Assembly (NCBI RefSeq): GCF_040683095.1 | Contig: NZ_JBFBCI010000009.1 | Location: forward strand, 124,001 to 188,000 | Direction of reading: 5' to 3' | Source of the DNA: Sphaerisporangium sp040683095 | GTDB lineage: Bacteria > Actinomycetota > Actinomycetes > Streptosporangiales > Streptosporangiaceae | Length of the DNA stretch: 64,000 bases | The notes under the pieces: generated by a model | The model's database searches: none | Seen by the model: the letters and a program-made list of their open reading frames with translations, nothing else | Told to the model about the DNA's origin: nothing | Part shown: positions 25,943 to 35,022 of the stretch, piece by piece | Numbering within the stretch: the stretch's first letter is position 1 | Layout: each line of letters begins with the position of its first letter | Position numbers and translations under genes: made by a program

Positions 25943-26118
25943 CGAAGCTCCTTGAGCGTGGAGACCCTCGCATTCGAGGGCGAACGTCACGTCTCACCGT
26001 AACCACACCAGGTCCGCACCCCTCCAGGGCGTTCCCCGGAGCGCGCGGGACGAGAAGGCTGGAGTGCCCGGTGGTGGAAGAGGTTTGGCGGGGGTGCGGC
26101 GGGAGGGAGGTTTTCGCC

Positions 26119-26655
26119 GTGATCCGACGCGGGGTTTCGGTCGTGCCGGCTGGTCTGCTCGGCCTGCTCGGGCTGCTGGGCCTGCTCGTGCCGGCGGGGT
26201 GCGGCGGCGGGGAGGTCGTCGGCCCGGAACGCATCGCCGACCTGCGGGCGCAGGGCGTCGCGCCCGATCTGCTCTTCGTGGTGAACCTGCCCGGGTACAG
26301 GCTCGCCGAGCGGACGATGAGCGTGTACGGCGAGGAGGGCCTCCAGGCGTACTACGCCGCGCCCGGCGGCCGGCAGGTCTGGTTCGGAGTCGAGCGCGGC
26401 GACTTCAGCGACGCCCTGTGCCCCGAGCGTCCCGTCCACGACGCCGAGTGGCTCGCCGGGCCGGTCGGGTGCGACGCCGACGAGCTCGGCTGGTACCGCG
26501 TCAGTGGCGACCGCCACGAGTACGCCGCCGCGGGGGAGGGCCACGTCATCCGCCTGAGCGGGCGCATGGCGGACGTGGACCGCGCCGCCCTGGCCGAGGC
26601 CATGAGCGGGATCCACCGCATCGGCCCGGGCGGCTCCGAGGGCGCGGGGGTCTAA
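26119..26655 (+). CDS. Putative lipoprotein of unknown function
   Basis: A 178-aa protein beginning at a GTG with GGGAGGGAGG upstream. The N-terminus is a signal peptide with a leucine/glycine repeat (GLLGLLGLLGLLVPAGC), and the lipobox Cys is near residue 27. The mature domain (LFVVNLPGYRLAERTMSVYG, YYAAPGGRQVWFGVERGDF) has two further cysteines (CPERPV and GCDADE), possibly a disulfide. I do not recognise a family. It is convergent with the esterase gene. Confidence 0.72.
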   Translation: MIRRGVSVVPAGLLGLLGLLGLLVPAGCGGGEVVGPERIADLRAQGVAPDLLFVVNLPGYRLAERTMSVYGEEGLQAYYAAPGGRQVWFGVERGDFSDALCPERPVHDAEWLAGPVGCDADELGWYRVSGDRHEYAAAGEGHVIRLSGRMADVDRAALAEAMSGIHRIGPGGSEGAGV

Positions 26656-26737
26656 GGTCACGCCCGGGTCGTTGGGCCCCGCGTGTTCGGACGCCTGACC
26701 GGGGAGCCGGCCGCGTGAGCGGGGAGCCGGGGACCGG

Positions 26738-28024
26738 TCAGGGGATGAGGGAGACCTCCGGGAAGCGCGTGTCGGGGTCGTCGAACAGGTGGGTCGGCTT
26801 GCCCCGCAGGTGCAGGTCGAAGAAGGCCCCGACGTAGGCGCGCTGGGCCGCCACCGAACGGCCGGGATCGATGGTGCCCACGTAGTCCGCGAGCGGCACC
26901 GTGGGGAGCTTGGCCGCGATCTGCGGCAGCAGCGGCTGCAGGTCGGTGAACGAGCCGTGGGCCGCGCCCTTGAAGCGCAGTTCCCGCTTCCATCCGGTCG
27001 AGGCCCGCCAGAACGACTTCCAGCTCGGCTCGCTGTCACGCGTGTGGGTCTCGGCCGCCAGTTGCAGGAACGGCCTGGTCACACCACGCGTGGCCACCGG
27101 GCCGACATAGGCGCCGTCGAGGTTGACGCCCGCGTCCACGCGGGCGTCGTCGCGGGTCAGCTGCGCGGCGACCGACCCGCCCAGCGACTGTCCCAGCGCC
27201 CCCACCCGCGAGGTGTCGGGCGCGCCGAGCATCCCCTCGGGCAGCTTGCCGCCGATCGGGCGGCCGTGGGCCAGGGCGGTGACCTGGTCCAGGACGTGGC
27301 GCATGTCGGCCAGGCGCGCCCGCGTGTGCTCGGCCAGCAGCTTGGCGATGACCTTCGGCGTCAGCTTCGCGGGCAGCGGCAGGGCGCGCACCAGGCGTCG
27401 GCCGGGAAACTCCACCTGCTCGGCCTCGTAGGTGTGGTCGACGGTGACGACCAGGTAGCCGCGCGAGGCCAGGTCCTCGACCAGGCTGGTGCCCAGCGTG
27501 CGCGGCCCGCCGTCCCCCGAACCGAACAGCACCACCGGCAGCTTGCCCGCACGCGGCTCGACCGGCGCGCCCACGCGGGCATGGGTGCGCGTGGCGGCCC
27601 AGGCGACGGCGCCCTTGGCGATGCCCAGGGGCGGCGCCGAGTGCCGGTCCCAGTCGGCGGCGGCCAGCGGCGCCATGTGCGGCGCGAGCGGCCCGCCGTC
27701 CGCCACCGCCGGGTACCACAGGCTGATCATCAGTTCCCGGTACGGCTTGGCCGCCACCAGCGGATCGGGCCGCGAGCGGTCGACCAGCCGCATGGCCACG
27801 GTCCCGATCGGATACGGGCCGCCGGGCGCGGGCAGGTTCACTCCGATCGGGCTCCCGGCGTCGGCGCGGGCCGCGGGCAGGGAGACCGCAAGCACCAGTA
27901 CGGCCAGCCCCGCGACCTTGCCTGCGGCTTTCGAGACGGTGGACGCCGGGTTCTTGGAGACGGCGGACGAACCGGTGGCCCTGGCCCCCATGGTCAGATC
28001 CGTATTTTTCGTGACAAAGGACAT
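26738..28024 (-). CDS. Secreted alpha/beta-hydrolase, PAF-acetylhydrolase-like
   Basis: A 428-aa protein with a signal peptide or anchor at about residues 30-55 (AGLAVLVLAVSLPAARADA). The hydrolase core shows an oxyanion region (LPVVLFGSGDGGPRTLGTSL), the nucleophile elbow GQSLGG, a DAGVNLDGAY strand and a late AAHGSFTD with the likely catalytic His. This pattern matches platelet-activating-factor acetylhydrolase-like esterases, common in secreted actinobacterial enzymes. The start at 28024 follows GAGGAGCTTTCGC. The natural substrate is unknown. It diverges from a two-component system. Confidence 0.83.
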   Translation of the reverse strand: MSFVTKNTDLTMGARATGSSAVSKNPASTVSKAAGKVAGLAVLVLAVSLPAARADAGSPIGVNLPAPGGPYPIGTVAMRLVDRSRPDPLVAAKPYRELMISLWYPAVADGGPLAPHMAPLAAADWDRHSAPPLGIAKGAVAWAATRTHARVGAPVEPRAGKLPVVLFGSGDGGPRTLGTSLVEDLASRGYLVVTVDHTYEAEQVEFPGRRLVRALPLPAKLTPKVIAKLLAEHTRARLADMRHVLDQVTALAHGRPIGGKLPEGMLGAPDTSRVGALGQSLGGSVAAQLTRDDARVDAGVNLDGAYVGPVATRGVTRPFLQLAAETHTRDSEPSWKSFWRASTGWKRELRFKGAAHGSFTDLQPLLPQIAAKLPTVPLADYVGTIDPGRSVAAQRAYVGAFFDLHLRGKPTHLFDDPDTRFPEVSLIP

Positions 28025-28184
28025 GCGAAAGCTCCTCAAACGGAAAAGGATGTCCGACGAGGCTGGCAGCCTGGCACGCCTGCGGGCCAGCGGCGGAGGT
28101 CGCACGCGCGCATGCGACTTTCGGATGACGGTCATCCCCAGGAAGGAGCGGGGGCGAACCCGCAGCACAACTAGGGTCAAGTGC

Positions 28185-29396
28185 ATGAAACCAGCCGACC
28201 GTCTGGTGGCTCGCCTCACCGCGATGAGCCGATGGTCGACCGTGCCCGCCGACGCGCTGCCGGCCGCCGCGCTGTTCCTGGCCACGCTCGGACCCGGCCG
28301 GGTGCTGTCCGGCCCCCCATGGCTGCTCGCGCTGCAGACGGCGCTGGTGGCGCCGCTGGCCTGGAGACGGCGCGCCCCGATGACGGTCCTGGGCGCGATC
28401 GGCCTCGCCGCCGCCGTCCAGTGGGCGCTGGACGTGCAGCTTCCCGCCGACGCCGCCCTCCTGGTGGCCCTGTACACGGTCGCCGCGCGCCGCCCGTGGC
28501 GCCACACCCTGACGGCGGCGCTCGCGCTGCAGGCCGGGGTGCTGCTGGCCGCCGCCCGCTGGGCGCCGCCCGGCCTGTTCCCCCTCACGGCGGGCGCGCT
28601 GAGCGCGATGGCGGCCGCCGCCCTCATGACCGGCCTGTGGATGCGGGTACGGCGGGCGTACGTGACCTTCTTGGAACGCGACCGCGAGCAGCGGGCACGG
28701 CTGGCCGTCGCCCAGGAACGCGCACGGATGACCCGCGACATGCACGACATCGTCACCCACAACCTGTCGGTGATGGTGGCGCTGGCCGACAGCGCCGCCT
28801 ACGTCCGCCACAGCGCGCCGGATCGGGCCGCGGCGGCGATGGAGCACATCGCCGCGACGGGACGCCAAGCCCTGCAGGACATGCGCCGTTCCCTGAGCAC
28901 CGGCGGCGGCCGCGCCACCTCGGGCGAGGACCGCCTCGACGAGATGCTTCAGCCTGCGCCCGGGATCGCCGAGCTCGGTCCGCTGGCCGAGCGGATGCGC
29001 GCGGCCGGGCTGGCGACGTGTGTCCGGGTGGCCGGTGACACCGAGGCGGTTCCCGCCGCCGCCCAGCTGACGATCTACCGGCTGGTTCAGGAGGCGCTGA
29101 CGAACACGCTGCGGCACGCGCCCGGGGCTCGCGCCGATGTGCGGGTCGACGTATCGTCGGGTCGTGCCGAGGTGGAGGTCACCGACGTTCGCGACCCGGT
29201 CGTGCTTGGCGCCCATGGGCCCCTCGACGCCGAGACCCGGGTGTCCGGGCCACGCTCCGGGCTCCGGGGCGATGGACGCGGGATCGCGGGCATGCGGGAA
29301 CGGGTGGCCGCGTACGGCGGGACCCTGGACGCCGGGCCGGTGACGGGCGGCGGATGGCGGGTGCTGGCCGTGCTGGACCTGGGAGCGCCACGATGA
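28185..29396 (+). CDS. Sensor histidine kinase (NarL-partner type)
   Basis: A 403-aa membrane kinase with four to five predicted N-terminal helices up to about residue 155. The HisKA_3 dimerisation box is RDMHDIVTHNLSVMVALAD, with the phospho-His near residue 187. An HATPase domain follows (QEALTNTLRHAPGA, GRGIAGMRERVAAYGG). The acidic loop between the ATPase boxes is replaced by a longer insert. Its stop overlaps the response-regulator start (ATGA), so the pair is coupled. The signal is unknown; the divergent esterase may be a target. Confidence 0.93.
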   Translation: MKPADRLVARLTAMSRWSTVPADALPAAALFLATLGPGRVLSGPPWLLALQTALVAPLAWRRRAPMTVLGAIGLAAAVQWALDVQLPADAALLVALYTVAARRPWRHTLTAALALQAGVLLAAARWAPPGLFPLTAGALSAMAAAALMTGLWMRVRRAYVTFLERDREQRARLAVAQERARMTRDMHDIVTHNLSVMVALADSAAYVRHSAPDRAAAAMEHIAATGRQALQDMRRSLSTGGGRATSGEDRLDEMLQPAPGIAELGPLAERMRAAGLATCVRVAGDTEAVPAAAQLTIYRLVQEALTNTLRHAPGARADVRVDVSSGRAEVEVTDVRDPVVLGAHGPLDAETRVSGPRSGLRGDGRGIAGMRERVAAYGGTLDAGPVTGGGWRVLAVLDLGAPR

Positions 29397-30061
29397 TCCG
29401 GCTGCTGATCGCCGACGACGAGTCGCTGCTGCGGATGGCCTTTCGCATGGTCTTCGAGGCAGAGCCGGACATGGAGGTGGCCGGGGAAGCGGACGACGGT
29501 GAGCAGGCGGCCAGGCTGGCGCGGCACCTGCGCCCGGACGTGGTGCTGATGGACGTGCGCATGCCCGGACTGGACGGCATCGAGGCCACCCGCCGGATCG
29601 TCCGCGACAGCCCCCGCTCGCGCGTGCTCATCCTGACCACCTTCGATCTGGACGAGTACGCCTTCGCCGGGCTGAAGGCCGGAGCGGCCGGGTTCCTGCC
29701 GAAGAACACGCGACCGCAGGAGCTGCTGAGCGCGATCCGCAGCGTCGCGGCGGGAGAGGCGGCGTTGTCGCCGCGCGTCACCCGCCGCGTGCTGGAGAGG
29801 TTCGCGCCGCAGATGACGCCGGGGCCCGCCGAGCGGGACGAACGGCTGGCGCGGCTGACCGCGCGCGAGCACGAGGTGCTGGTGCAGGTGGCGCGCGGGC
29901 TGTCCAATGCCGAGGTCGCCGCGGCGTTGCATCTGGCCGAGGCGACGGTCAAGACGCATCTGAGCCGCGTGCTGGTCAAGCTCGGGCTGCGTGATCGCGC
30001 CCAGGTGGTGGTCTTCGCCTACGAAAGCGGCCTCATCCGCCCCGCCACCCCCGACCTCTGA
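29393..30061 (+). CDS. NarL/LuxR-family response regulator
   Basis: A 222-aa regulator. The receiver domain has the acidic pair in LLIADDE, the phospho-acceptor Asp54 in VLMDVRMPGLDG, and the conserved Thr and Lys (ILTTFD, KAGAAGFLPK). A C-terminal LuxR HTH follows (LTAREHEVLVQVARGLSNAE, ATVKTHLSRVLVKLGLRDR). It is co-translated with the sensor kinase. Confidence 0.95.
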   Translation: MIRLLIADDESLLRMAFRMVFEAEPDMEVAGEADDGEQAARLARHLRPDVVLMDVRMPGLDGIEATRRIVRDSPRSRVLILTTFDLDEYAFAGLKAGAAGFLPKNTRPQELLSAIRSVAAGEAALSPRVTRRVLERFAPQMTPGPAERDERLARLTAREHEVLVQVARGLSNAEVAAALHLAEATVKTHLSRVLVKLGLRDRAQVVVFAYESGLIRPATPDL

Positions 30062-30162
30062 TCGCCCCACCCGACCCGGTCCCGCACTCCAACATGCGGG
30101 CCATCGCCGAGGCGGCGGGCGACCGCCACGCCCAAGCCGCCCGCGCCCGTGATCACCGCCAC
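30060..30162 (-). pseudogene. N-terminal remnant of a short-chain dehydrogenase
   Basis: The minus strand reads VAVITGAGGLGVAVARRLGD, which is the cofactor-binding start of an SDR enzyme (TGxxxGxG fingerprint). It then loses similarity within about 35 codons, just before the end of the response-regulator gene. No catalytic YxxxK region is present. It is a fragment left by deletion. Confidence 0.45.
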
Positions 30163-30413
30163 GTCGCGGCTCCCGTCTGATGCGGCCGAATGACGGGAAG
30201 TTCCATCTGGAGCCGTTCGTCCCTGAGTGCACTCATCTCAACCGGAAGGGCGGCGGTTGTGAGCCCCGGTCACCAGGTCAGTCCTCACCCGGCTCGACGC
30301 GAAGCGTAAGTGCGGGGCACCGCCGGCCCGCCCGGGTCGCTCGCCGTCCCTGGCCCCCCGTCCGCCTCGACATGACCAGACGCGCGGGGGCGGGGGCGGC
30401 GTGACGCGGAGGG
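30163..30413. other. Intergenic region
   Basis: Between the SDR remnant and the maleylpyruvate-isomerase-like gene no coding region is supported. No clear terminator or operator is visible. Confidence 0.5.
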
Positions 30414-31193
30414 TCAGCTCAGGGACGCGCGGGTGAGCCAGAAGTCCAGCAGCGCGGAGTCGCCGACGACCTTCACCCGGCCGCCGCCGGAGGGCAGACG
30501 GCGGTAGAGGGTGAGCAGGACGTCGGTGAGCGGGCCGAGCATCGTGACGGTGGCCTCCCCGCCGCCGGCGCGGCCGAAGGTGAAGCCGTCCGCGCCCAGC
30601 TCGATCAGCCAGGCGGCGTCCGCGTCCGTGGCCTTCAGCCCGATGGTCTCCCCGGAGCCGCGCAGCTCCGCGAGCGCCGGCATCCCGCCCGCCTGCTGGC
30701 CCTTGAACAGCTCCAGCAGCTCGTCGATCGCGTCGGCGGCCAGCTCGGGCGCCAGGGCGTAGCCGCCGCCCACCGCGAGGGCGACGTCGGCGCGGTGGAC
30801 GACGATGTCGTGCACGGCGCGGCGGACCCAGAAGGTCGTGTTCCCCTGGAACCCCCACACGGTCGCCTCGGCGTCCGGGCCCGCCGCGCGCAGGGCGGCG
30901 GTGTAGGTCTCGGCGCCCTCGGAGAACCAGGCGTCCAGCTCGGCCCAGTCGTCGGTCCCGGGCCCCGCGAGCCCGGCCACCTGCGCGGCCGGGTCGCTCA
31001 CCGGCGTGCCGGTGCGCACGGCCGTCCCGACCGTGCGCAGGTTGCCCCCGATGTGCCGGACGAGCGAGGCGAGCGTCCAGCCCGGGCACGTCGGCACCGG
31101 CACGGACGGCTCGGACCCCTTCACCAGTTCCCGGAGCATGCCGCTCTGGTCGATGATCTCGTCGCAGTACCGGTCGTGCCCCAGGGGTGCCAT
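30414..31193 (-). CDS. Maleylpyruvate isomerase/DinB_2-family protein
   Basis: A 259-aa protein of the mycothiol-dependent maleylpyruvate isomerase N-terminal family. The opening helix contains SGMLRELVKGSEPSVPVPT, and the CPGWTLASLVRHIGGNLR motif carries the His metal ligand. RRAVHDIVVHRADVALAVGG in the middle supplies the other two ligands of the DinB-like site. The C-terminal half resembles the MDMPI_C domain. Such proteins are abundant in actinobacteria and mostly uncharacterised thiol-dependent enzymes. Confidence 0.88.
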   Translation of the reverse strand: MAPLGHDRYCDEIIDQSGMLRELVKGSEPSVPVPTCPGWTLASLVRHIGGNLRTVGTAVRTGTPVSDPAAQVAGLAGPGTDDWAELDAWFSEGAETYTAALRAAGPDAEATVWGFQGNTTFWVRRAVHDIVVHRADVALAVGGGYALAPELAADAIDELLELFKGQQAGGMPALAELRGSGETIGLKATDADAAWLIELGADGFTFGRAGGGEATVTMLGPLTDVLLTLYRRLPSGGGRVKVVGDSALLDFWLTRASLS

Positions 31194-31290
31194 GTCGGTG
31201 CTCCTCGTTCGCCGCGCCCGCCCTGGGCGCGTCGGTTCGAGGATATTTCCGGCCGCGACGGCGAGACAGGGCCGCGCGGCCGTTCCGGGG

Positions 31291-32490
31291 TCACCAGTGG
31301 CGCGGGCCAGGGTACTGCCGGGGCAGCTCGTAACCGCGGGCGGCGAGCACCTCGCGCAGTCGGTCGGGGTAGTCGGTGATGATGCCGTCCACGCCGTCGT
31401 CGATGAGCTTGTTCATCGTAGGCTCGTCGTCGATCGTCCACGGGATGACCTTGATGCCCATCCGGTGGGCCTGGTCGACCATGGCCTTGGTGACGTAGGG
31501 GACGTACGTGGGGTCGGTGACCTTGCCGTTCTGCGGGAAGCCGTGCACCGGCGAGAACGCGGAGGCGCCGAAGGACTTGATCGCCTTCAGCGGGTCGCCG
31601 CCGAAGTCGTCGATGTCGATGCCGCCGAGCCACGGCGAGGCCCCCGGCTTCCCGGTCTGCAGGAAGTCGTAGTTGGTCAGCGCGACGAGCGGCAGGCGCG
31701 GCTCGACCTGGCGCATCCGCATCAGCGCGCCCCAGTCGAAGCTCTGGATGGTGACCTGACGCTCGATGTGGGCCCGCCTGATCTCCTTGACGGCCACCTG
31801 GACGAACTGCTCGCGCGGCGCGGTCTCGGCGGGCGCCCCGGCCTCCACCTTGGTCTCGACGTTCAGCTTGACGTCGTGCGCGCGGAACTTCTTGACCAGG
31901 TCGAACACCTCGCTCAGCAGCGGCATCCGCGCGCCGGGGGCGGGCCGCTGCACGGGGAAGTCCGGCAGCGTCCTCGACCCGCAGTCCAGCGTCCTGACCT
32001 GCGCGAGGGTGAGCGTGTTGACGTACTTGCCGACGTAGGGGTACTCCGGGTCGCCCGGGGTCACGGGGCCGGTGTCCTGGCACTTGCGGCCGTCCACCTT
32101 GCGGTCGTGGGTGACGACGGCCCTGCCGTCCTCGGTGATCTGGATGTCCAGTTCGAGGGTGCTGACGCCGACGCGCAGCCCGTTGGCGAAGGAGTCCAGC
32201 GTGCTCTCCACCACGAGCCCGAGCCCGCCGCGGTGCGCCTGGAGGTCGAACCGCTTACGCACGCCGTGACGGCCCGCGTCGCCCTGCTCGTCCCGGTCGC
32301 CCTGCTCGCCCTGCTCGCCCTGCCGGCCCTGGTCGCCTTGGCCGCCGGCGAGGGGCGCGGTGTCCTGCGGGACGCCGGTCGGGGGCGTGGCGGGGTCGGC
32401 GAGCGCCGCTCCCTGGGCGGCGGGGACGAGCAGGCCGGCCAGGACGGCGGCGGTGGCCAGGGTACGGGATCTGATCATCGTGAGTCGCAT
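31291..32490 (-). CDS. Secreted glycerophosphodiester phosphodiesterase with collagen-like linker
   Basis: A 399-aa enzyme that cleaves glycerophosphodiesters to glycerol-3-phosphate and an alcohol, exported by a Sec signal (ATAAVLAGLLVPAAQGAALA). The GDPD barrel shows LQAHRGGLGLVVESTLDSF, LELDIQITEDGRAVVTHD, NVETK and IGIKVIPWTIDDEPTM-like end segments including ITDYPDRL. Between signal and barrel lies a run of about nine Gly-x-x triplets (GDQGRQGEQGEQGDRDEQGD), unusual for this family. Start at 32490; an in-frame ATG at 32478 is possible. Confidence 0.9.
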   Translation of the reverse strand: MRLTMIRSRTLATAAVLAGLLVPAAQGAALADPATPPTGVPQDTAPLAGGQGDQGRQGEQGEQGDRDEQGDAGRHGVRKRFDLQAHRGGLGLVVESTLDSFANGLRVGVSTLELDIQITEDGRAVVTHDRKVDGRKCQDTGPVTPGDPEYPYVGKYVNTLTLAQVRTLDCGSRTLPDFPVQRPAPGARMPLLSEVFDLVKKFRAHDVKLNVETKVEAGAPAETAPREQFVQVAVKEIRRAHIERQVTIQSFDWGALMRMRQVEPRLPLVALTNYDFLQTGKPGASPWLGGIDIDDFGGDPLKAIKSFGASAFSPVHGFPQNGKVTDPTYVPYVTKAMVDQAHRMGIKVIPWTIDDEPTMNKLIDDGVDGIITDYPDRLREVLAARGYELPRQYPGPRHW

Positions 32491-32794
32491 CCGTTCTGAT
32501 CGGGATCTCGGTGCATCCGCCAACCTGCCGATCATGGGTGACCCTCGGGGAAACGTCCGACGAAGATGCCCGTCCCGTCGCGTGTCCGTTCGGTACGCCG
32601 GACCCGCCATCCGGCCCGCCATGTCCGGATATTTGAGGCGGAATCGGGTCCGTGCGGGTGGGAATCGGGTCGGCGCGTACGTCCTGGCGGGCGAGCTCGC
32701 CGCCGCCGGGGGAGACCACCGGGCGGGGTTCGCCGCCTACGAGGAGGTGATGCGCGGCTACGCCGCGGAAGCCGTCCTGCTGAGGAGGCCGAGG

Positions 32795-33424
32795 TCAGCG
32801 GACCCCGCGCGGGCGGAACTGGACGCTGATGCGGGGGCCGATGGCCCGGGCGGACTTGGGCACGGCGTGCTCCCACGTGCGCTGGCAACTGCCGCCCATG
32901 ACGATCAGGTCGCCGTGGCCGAGGTCGTGACGCAGCGCGTGGCCGCCGCCGTTCGGGCGCAGCAGCAGGGCGCGCGGCGCGCCGACCGAGATGATCGCCA
33001 CCATCGTGTCCTCATCGGCGCCCCGCCCGATGCGGTCGCCGTGCCAGGCGACGCTGTCGCGCCCGTCGCGGTACAGGCACAGCCCGGCGGTGCGGAACGG
33101 CTCGCCGAGCTCCCGCGCGTAGTGCGCGTTGAGCGCGTCGCGGGCCTGGTCGAGCACCGGGTCGGGCAGGGGCTCGTCCTCGTCGTAGAACTTCAGCAGC
33201 CGGGGGACGTCGACCACGCGGTCGTACATGTGGCGCCGCTCGGCGTGCCACGGCACGACCCGCTCCAGCCGGGCGAACAACGCGTCGGCGCCGGCGATCC
33301 AGCCTGGGCGGACGTCGACCCACGCGCCGTGGTCGAGCAGGGTGCGCTTCACCGTCGGCCCGAGGGGGCCGGGGCCGGGCTCGTCGCACATGTCCAGCAG
33401 CGAGGCCTGGAATGGTGCGGTCAT
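32795..33424 (-). CDS. AlkB-like 2-oxoglutarate/Fe(II) dioxygenase
   Basis: A 209-aa protein of the AlkB family, which removes alkyl groups from nucleic-acid bases by oxidation. Iron ligands are in WHGDRIG (HxD) and TWEHAVPKS (distal His). The 2-oxoglutarate-binding Arg lies in RISVQFRPRG. LKFYDEDEPLPDP and the HYARELGEPF region match short actinobacterial AlkB homologues. It is a single gene with no visible ada/ogt partner. Confidence 0.92.
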   Translation of the reverse strand: MTAPFQASLLDMCDEPGPGPLGPTVKRTLLDHGAWVDVRPGWIAGADALFARLERVVPWHAERRHMYDRVVDVPRLLKFYDEDEPLPDPVLDQARDALNAHYARELGEPFRTAGLCLYRDGRDSVAWHGDRIGRGADEDTMVAIISVGAPRALLLRPNGGGHALRHDLGHGDLIVMGGSCQRTWEHAVPKSARAIGPRISVQFRPRGVR

Positions 33425-33515
33425 AAGCCCAGCATACGGCATGTATTCAAACACACATTCGATCAATGCCCCGGTCGCGTGGCGGGCGGCCGGGCGAGGG
33501 CGTGGCGGGTCGCGC

Positions 33516-34259
33516 TCAGCGCCCGCCCGCGCCCGTCGTCTGCGGGTGGCGCGCGTGGGCCGCGGGCCGCTCGGCGCCGTGCCGCGAGGGCCCGCCGCGT
33601 CCGGGGCTGGAAACCACGATGGCCGTCATGATCAGGCCGCCCTCGGCCGACCAGCGCCCCGAGAAGGCCGTCAGCCGCTGGCCGCGCACCCGGGGGCCGG
33701 TCACGCGCAGCCACGCCGAGAAGTTGCCGTGCAGCGGGTCGATGTTGATCATGATGTCCTCGAAGTCCAGCCACCGCTTCGTCAGCGGGAACCAGGCCTT
33801 GTACACGGCCTCTTTGGCGCAGAACAGCAGCCGGTCCCAGTGGATGCGGGGATGGCGGGCGGCGAGCTTGGCGAGGCTCTCACGCTCCTCGGGCAGCGAG
33901 ATGGCCGCGAGGACGCCGCCCACGAGGGGCTCGTTGGGCTCGGCGTCGATGCCGATGGTGGTCACCTTCGCCGAGACGCCGACCACGGCGGCCCGGTAGC
34001 CGGTGCAGTGCGTCATGCTGCCCACGACGCCCGGCGGCCACTGGGGCTCGCCCCGCAGGCCGGGCAGCACCGGGCTCGGACGCATGCCGAGCTTGCGCAT
34101 CGCGTCGTGCGCGCACACCCGTACGGTGCTGAACTCCTTGCGCCGGACCTCGTCCGCGTGCGCGATCGACATCTCCTCCTCGGGGAAGAGAATCGGATCG
34201 GGCGGATCGGTGAACACGTCGACGGCGACGACACTGTCCGGCAGAATAGACTTGATCAT
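33516..34259 (-). CDS. 4'-phosphopantetheinyl transferase (EntD/PptT type)
   Basis: A 247-aa Sfp-superfamily enzyme that loads phosphopantetheine onto carrier proteins. Visible motifs are GSMTHCTGYRAAVVG, TIGIDAEPNEPL with the Mg-binding Asp, and LLFCAKEAVYKAWFPLT with the WxxKEA-like signature. LDFEDIMINIDPLHGNFSAW follows. A GTG at 34271 gives a 4-residue longer form. The nearest partner is a SARP regulator, but no PKS or NRPS lies in the window, so its carrier protein is elsewhere. Confidence 0.94.
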   Translation of the reverse strand: MIKSILPDSVVAVDVFTDPPDPILFPEEEMSIAHADEVRRKEFSTVRVCAHDAMRKLGMRPSPVLPGLRGEPQWPPGVVGSMTHCTGYRAAVVGVSAKVTTIGIDAEPNEPLVGGVLAAISLPEERESLAKLAARHPRIHWDRLLFCAKEAVYKAWFPLTKRWLDFEDIMINIDPLHGNFSAWLRVTGPRVRGQRLTAFSGRWSAEGGLIMTAIVVSSPGRGGPSRHGAERPAAHARHPQTTGAGGR

Positions 34260-34271
34260 GGTATCTCGCAC

Positions 34272-35022
34272 CCCGTGAAGAACCGCCCGAGCGGATCGCC
34301 CTGGCGCAAGCCGCCGAACCCCGGCCGGAGCGACGGCCTCTCAGCGGTCTCCCGGCCGCGGGAAACGCGTAAAGGGAGAATGGCGGCCCCCGGGGACCTT
34401 TGAATGCTCACATGGGTAGCGTTCACGTTCCCAGCGTATCGACGCGGAAGTTCCAGCGGAAATCAATACCCGTGTTTCTTGGGGTGCGCGATCACGTCCC
34501 GCTAGGGCGGCGCGGGCGGTGGGTAAGGGTTCTCGCAGGGGATCGGCGGCCGGAATTCCGTCGCTCCCGAGAGGCTCGCCGCCGTTTCGGTTTCCCTCGG
34601 CGAATGGCCGTGACCTGGGCCTTCGTCCGATGTGCGGGCCTTTGCGTGCCGTCCGGCATTCGGCCCGCCACGGAAAAAGCTCTCTGCGAGATGCGTGCGC
34701 CATCGTATATCAGGTATTCCATGAGACAAAGGCCCGGAATGAAATCGAGACCGAATGGCGGCCGGGCGGATCCGCCGGCCGGGGAACCGTGCCGCCCGCG
34801 CGATTTAGACGGCGGTGCGGGGTAATCGCCGCGGGCGTCCCCCCGGCTGCGCCGCGGCGTGCCCGCATCTTACCGCGCGGACCTACTGCTCGTCCGCATT
34901 GTCTGGAAAAGCGGTATCCGCGTGTCGTACGCACCCGAACGGGTGACCGGAGCCGCGCCGCCGCCCTCCTCGGCCGGGGAGCCCGTCTTCGTCAGCGGGC
35001 GTCCCCGCCTTCCCGGCCTTCC
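34272..35022. other. Long intergenic region upstream of the phosphopantetheinyl transferase
   Basis: About 750 bases with no supported gene between the transferase start and the SARP regulator's stop. The sequence around 34400-34480 and 34640-34740 is less GC-rich than the genes and may hold the transferase promoter. Short frames on either strand lack recognisable homology. Confidence 0.5.

Noticed and set aside
26064..26837. Plus-strand 257-codon frame overlapping the lipoprotein gene
   Set aside because: A shadow frame. The lipoprotein frame has a signal peptide, lipobox and ribosome-binding site.
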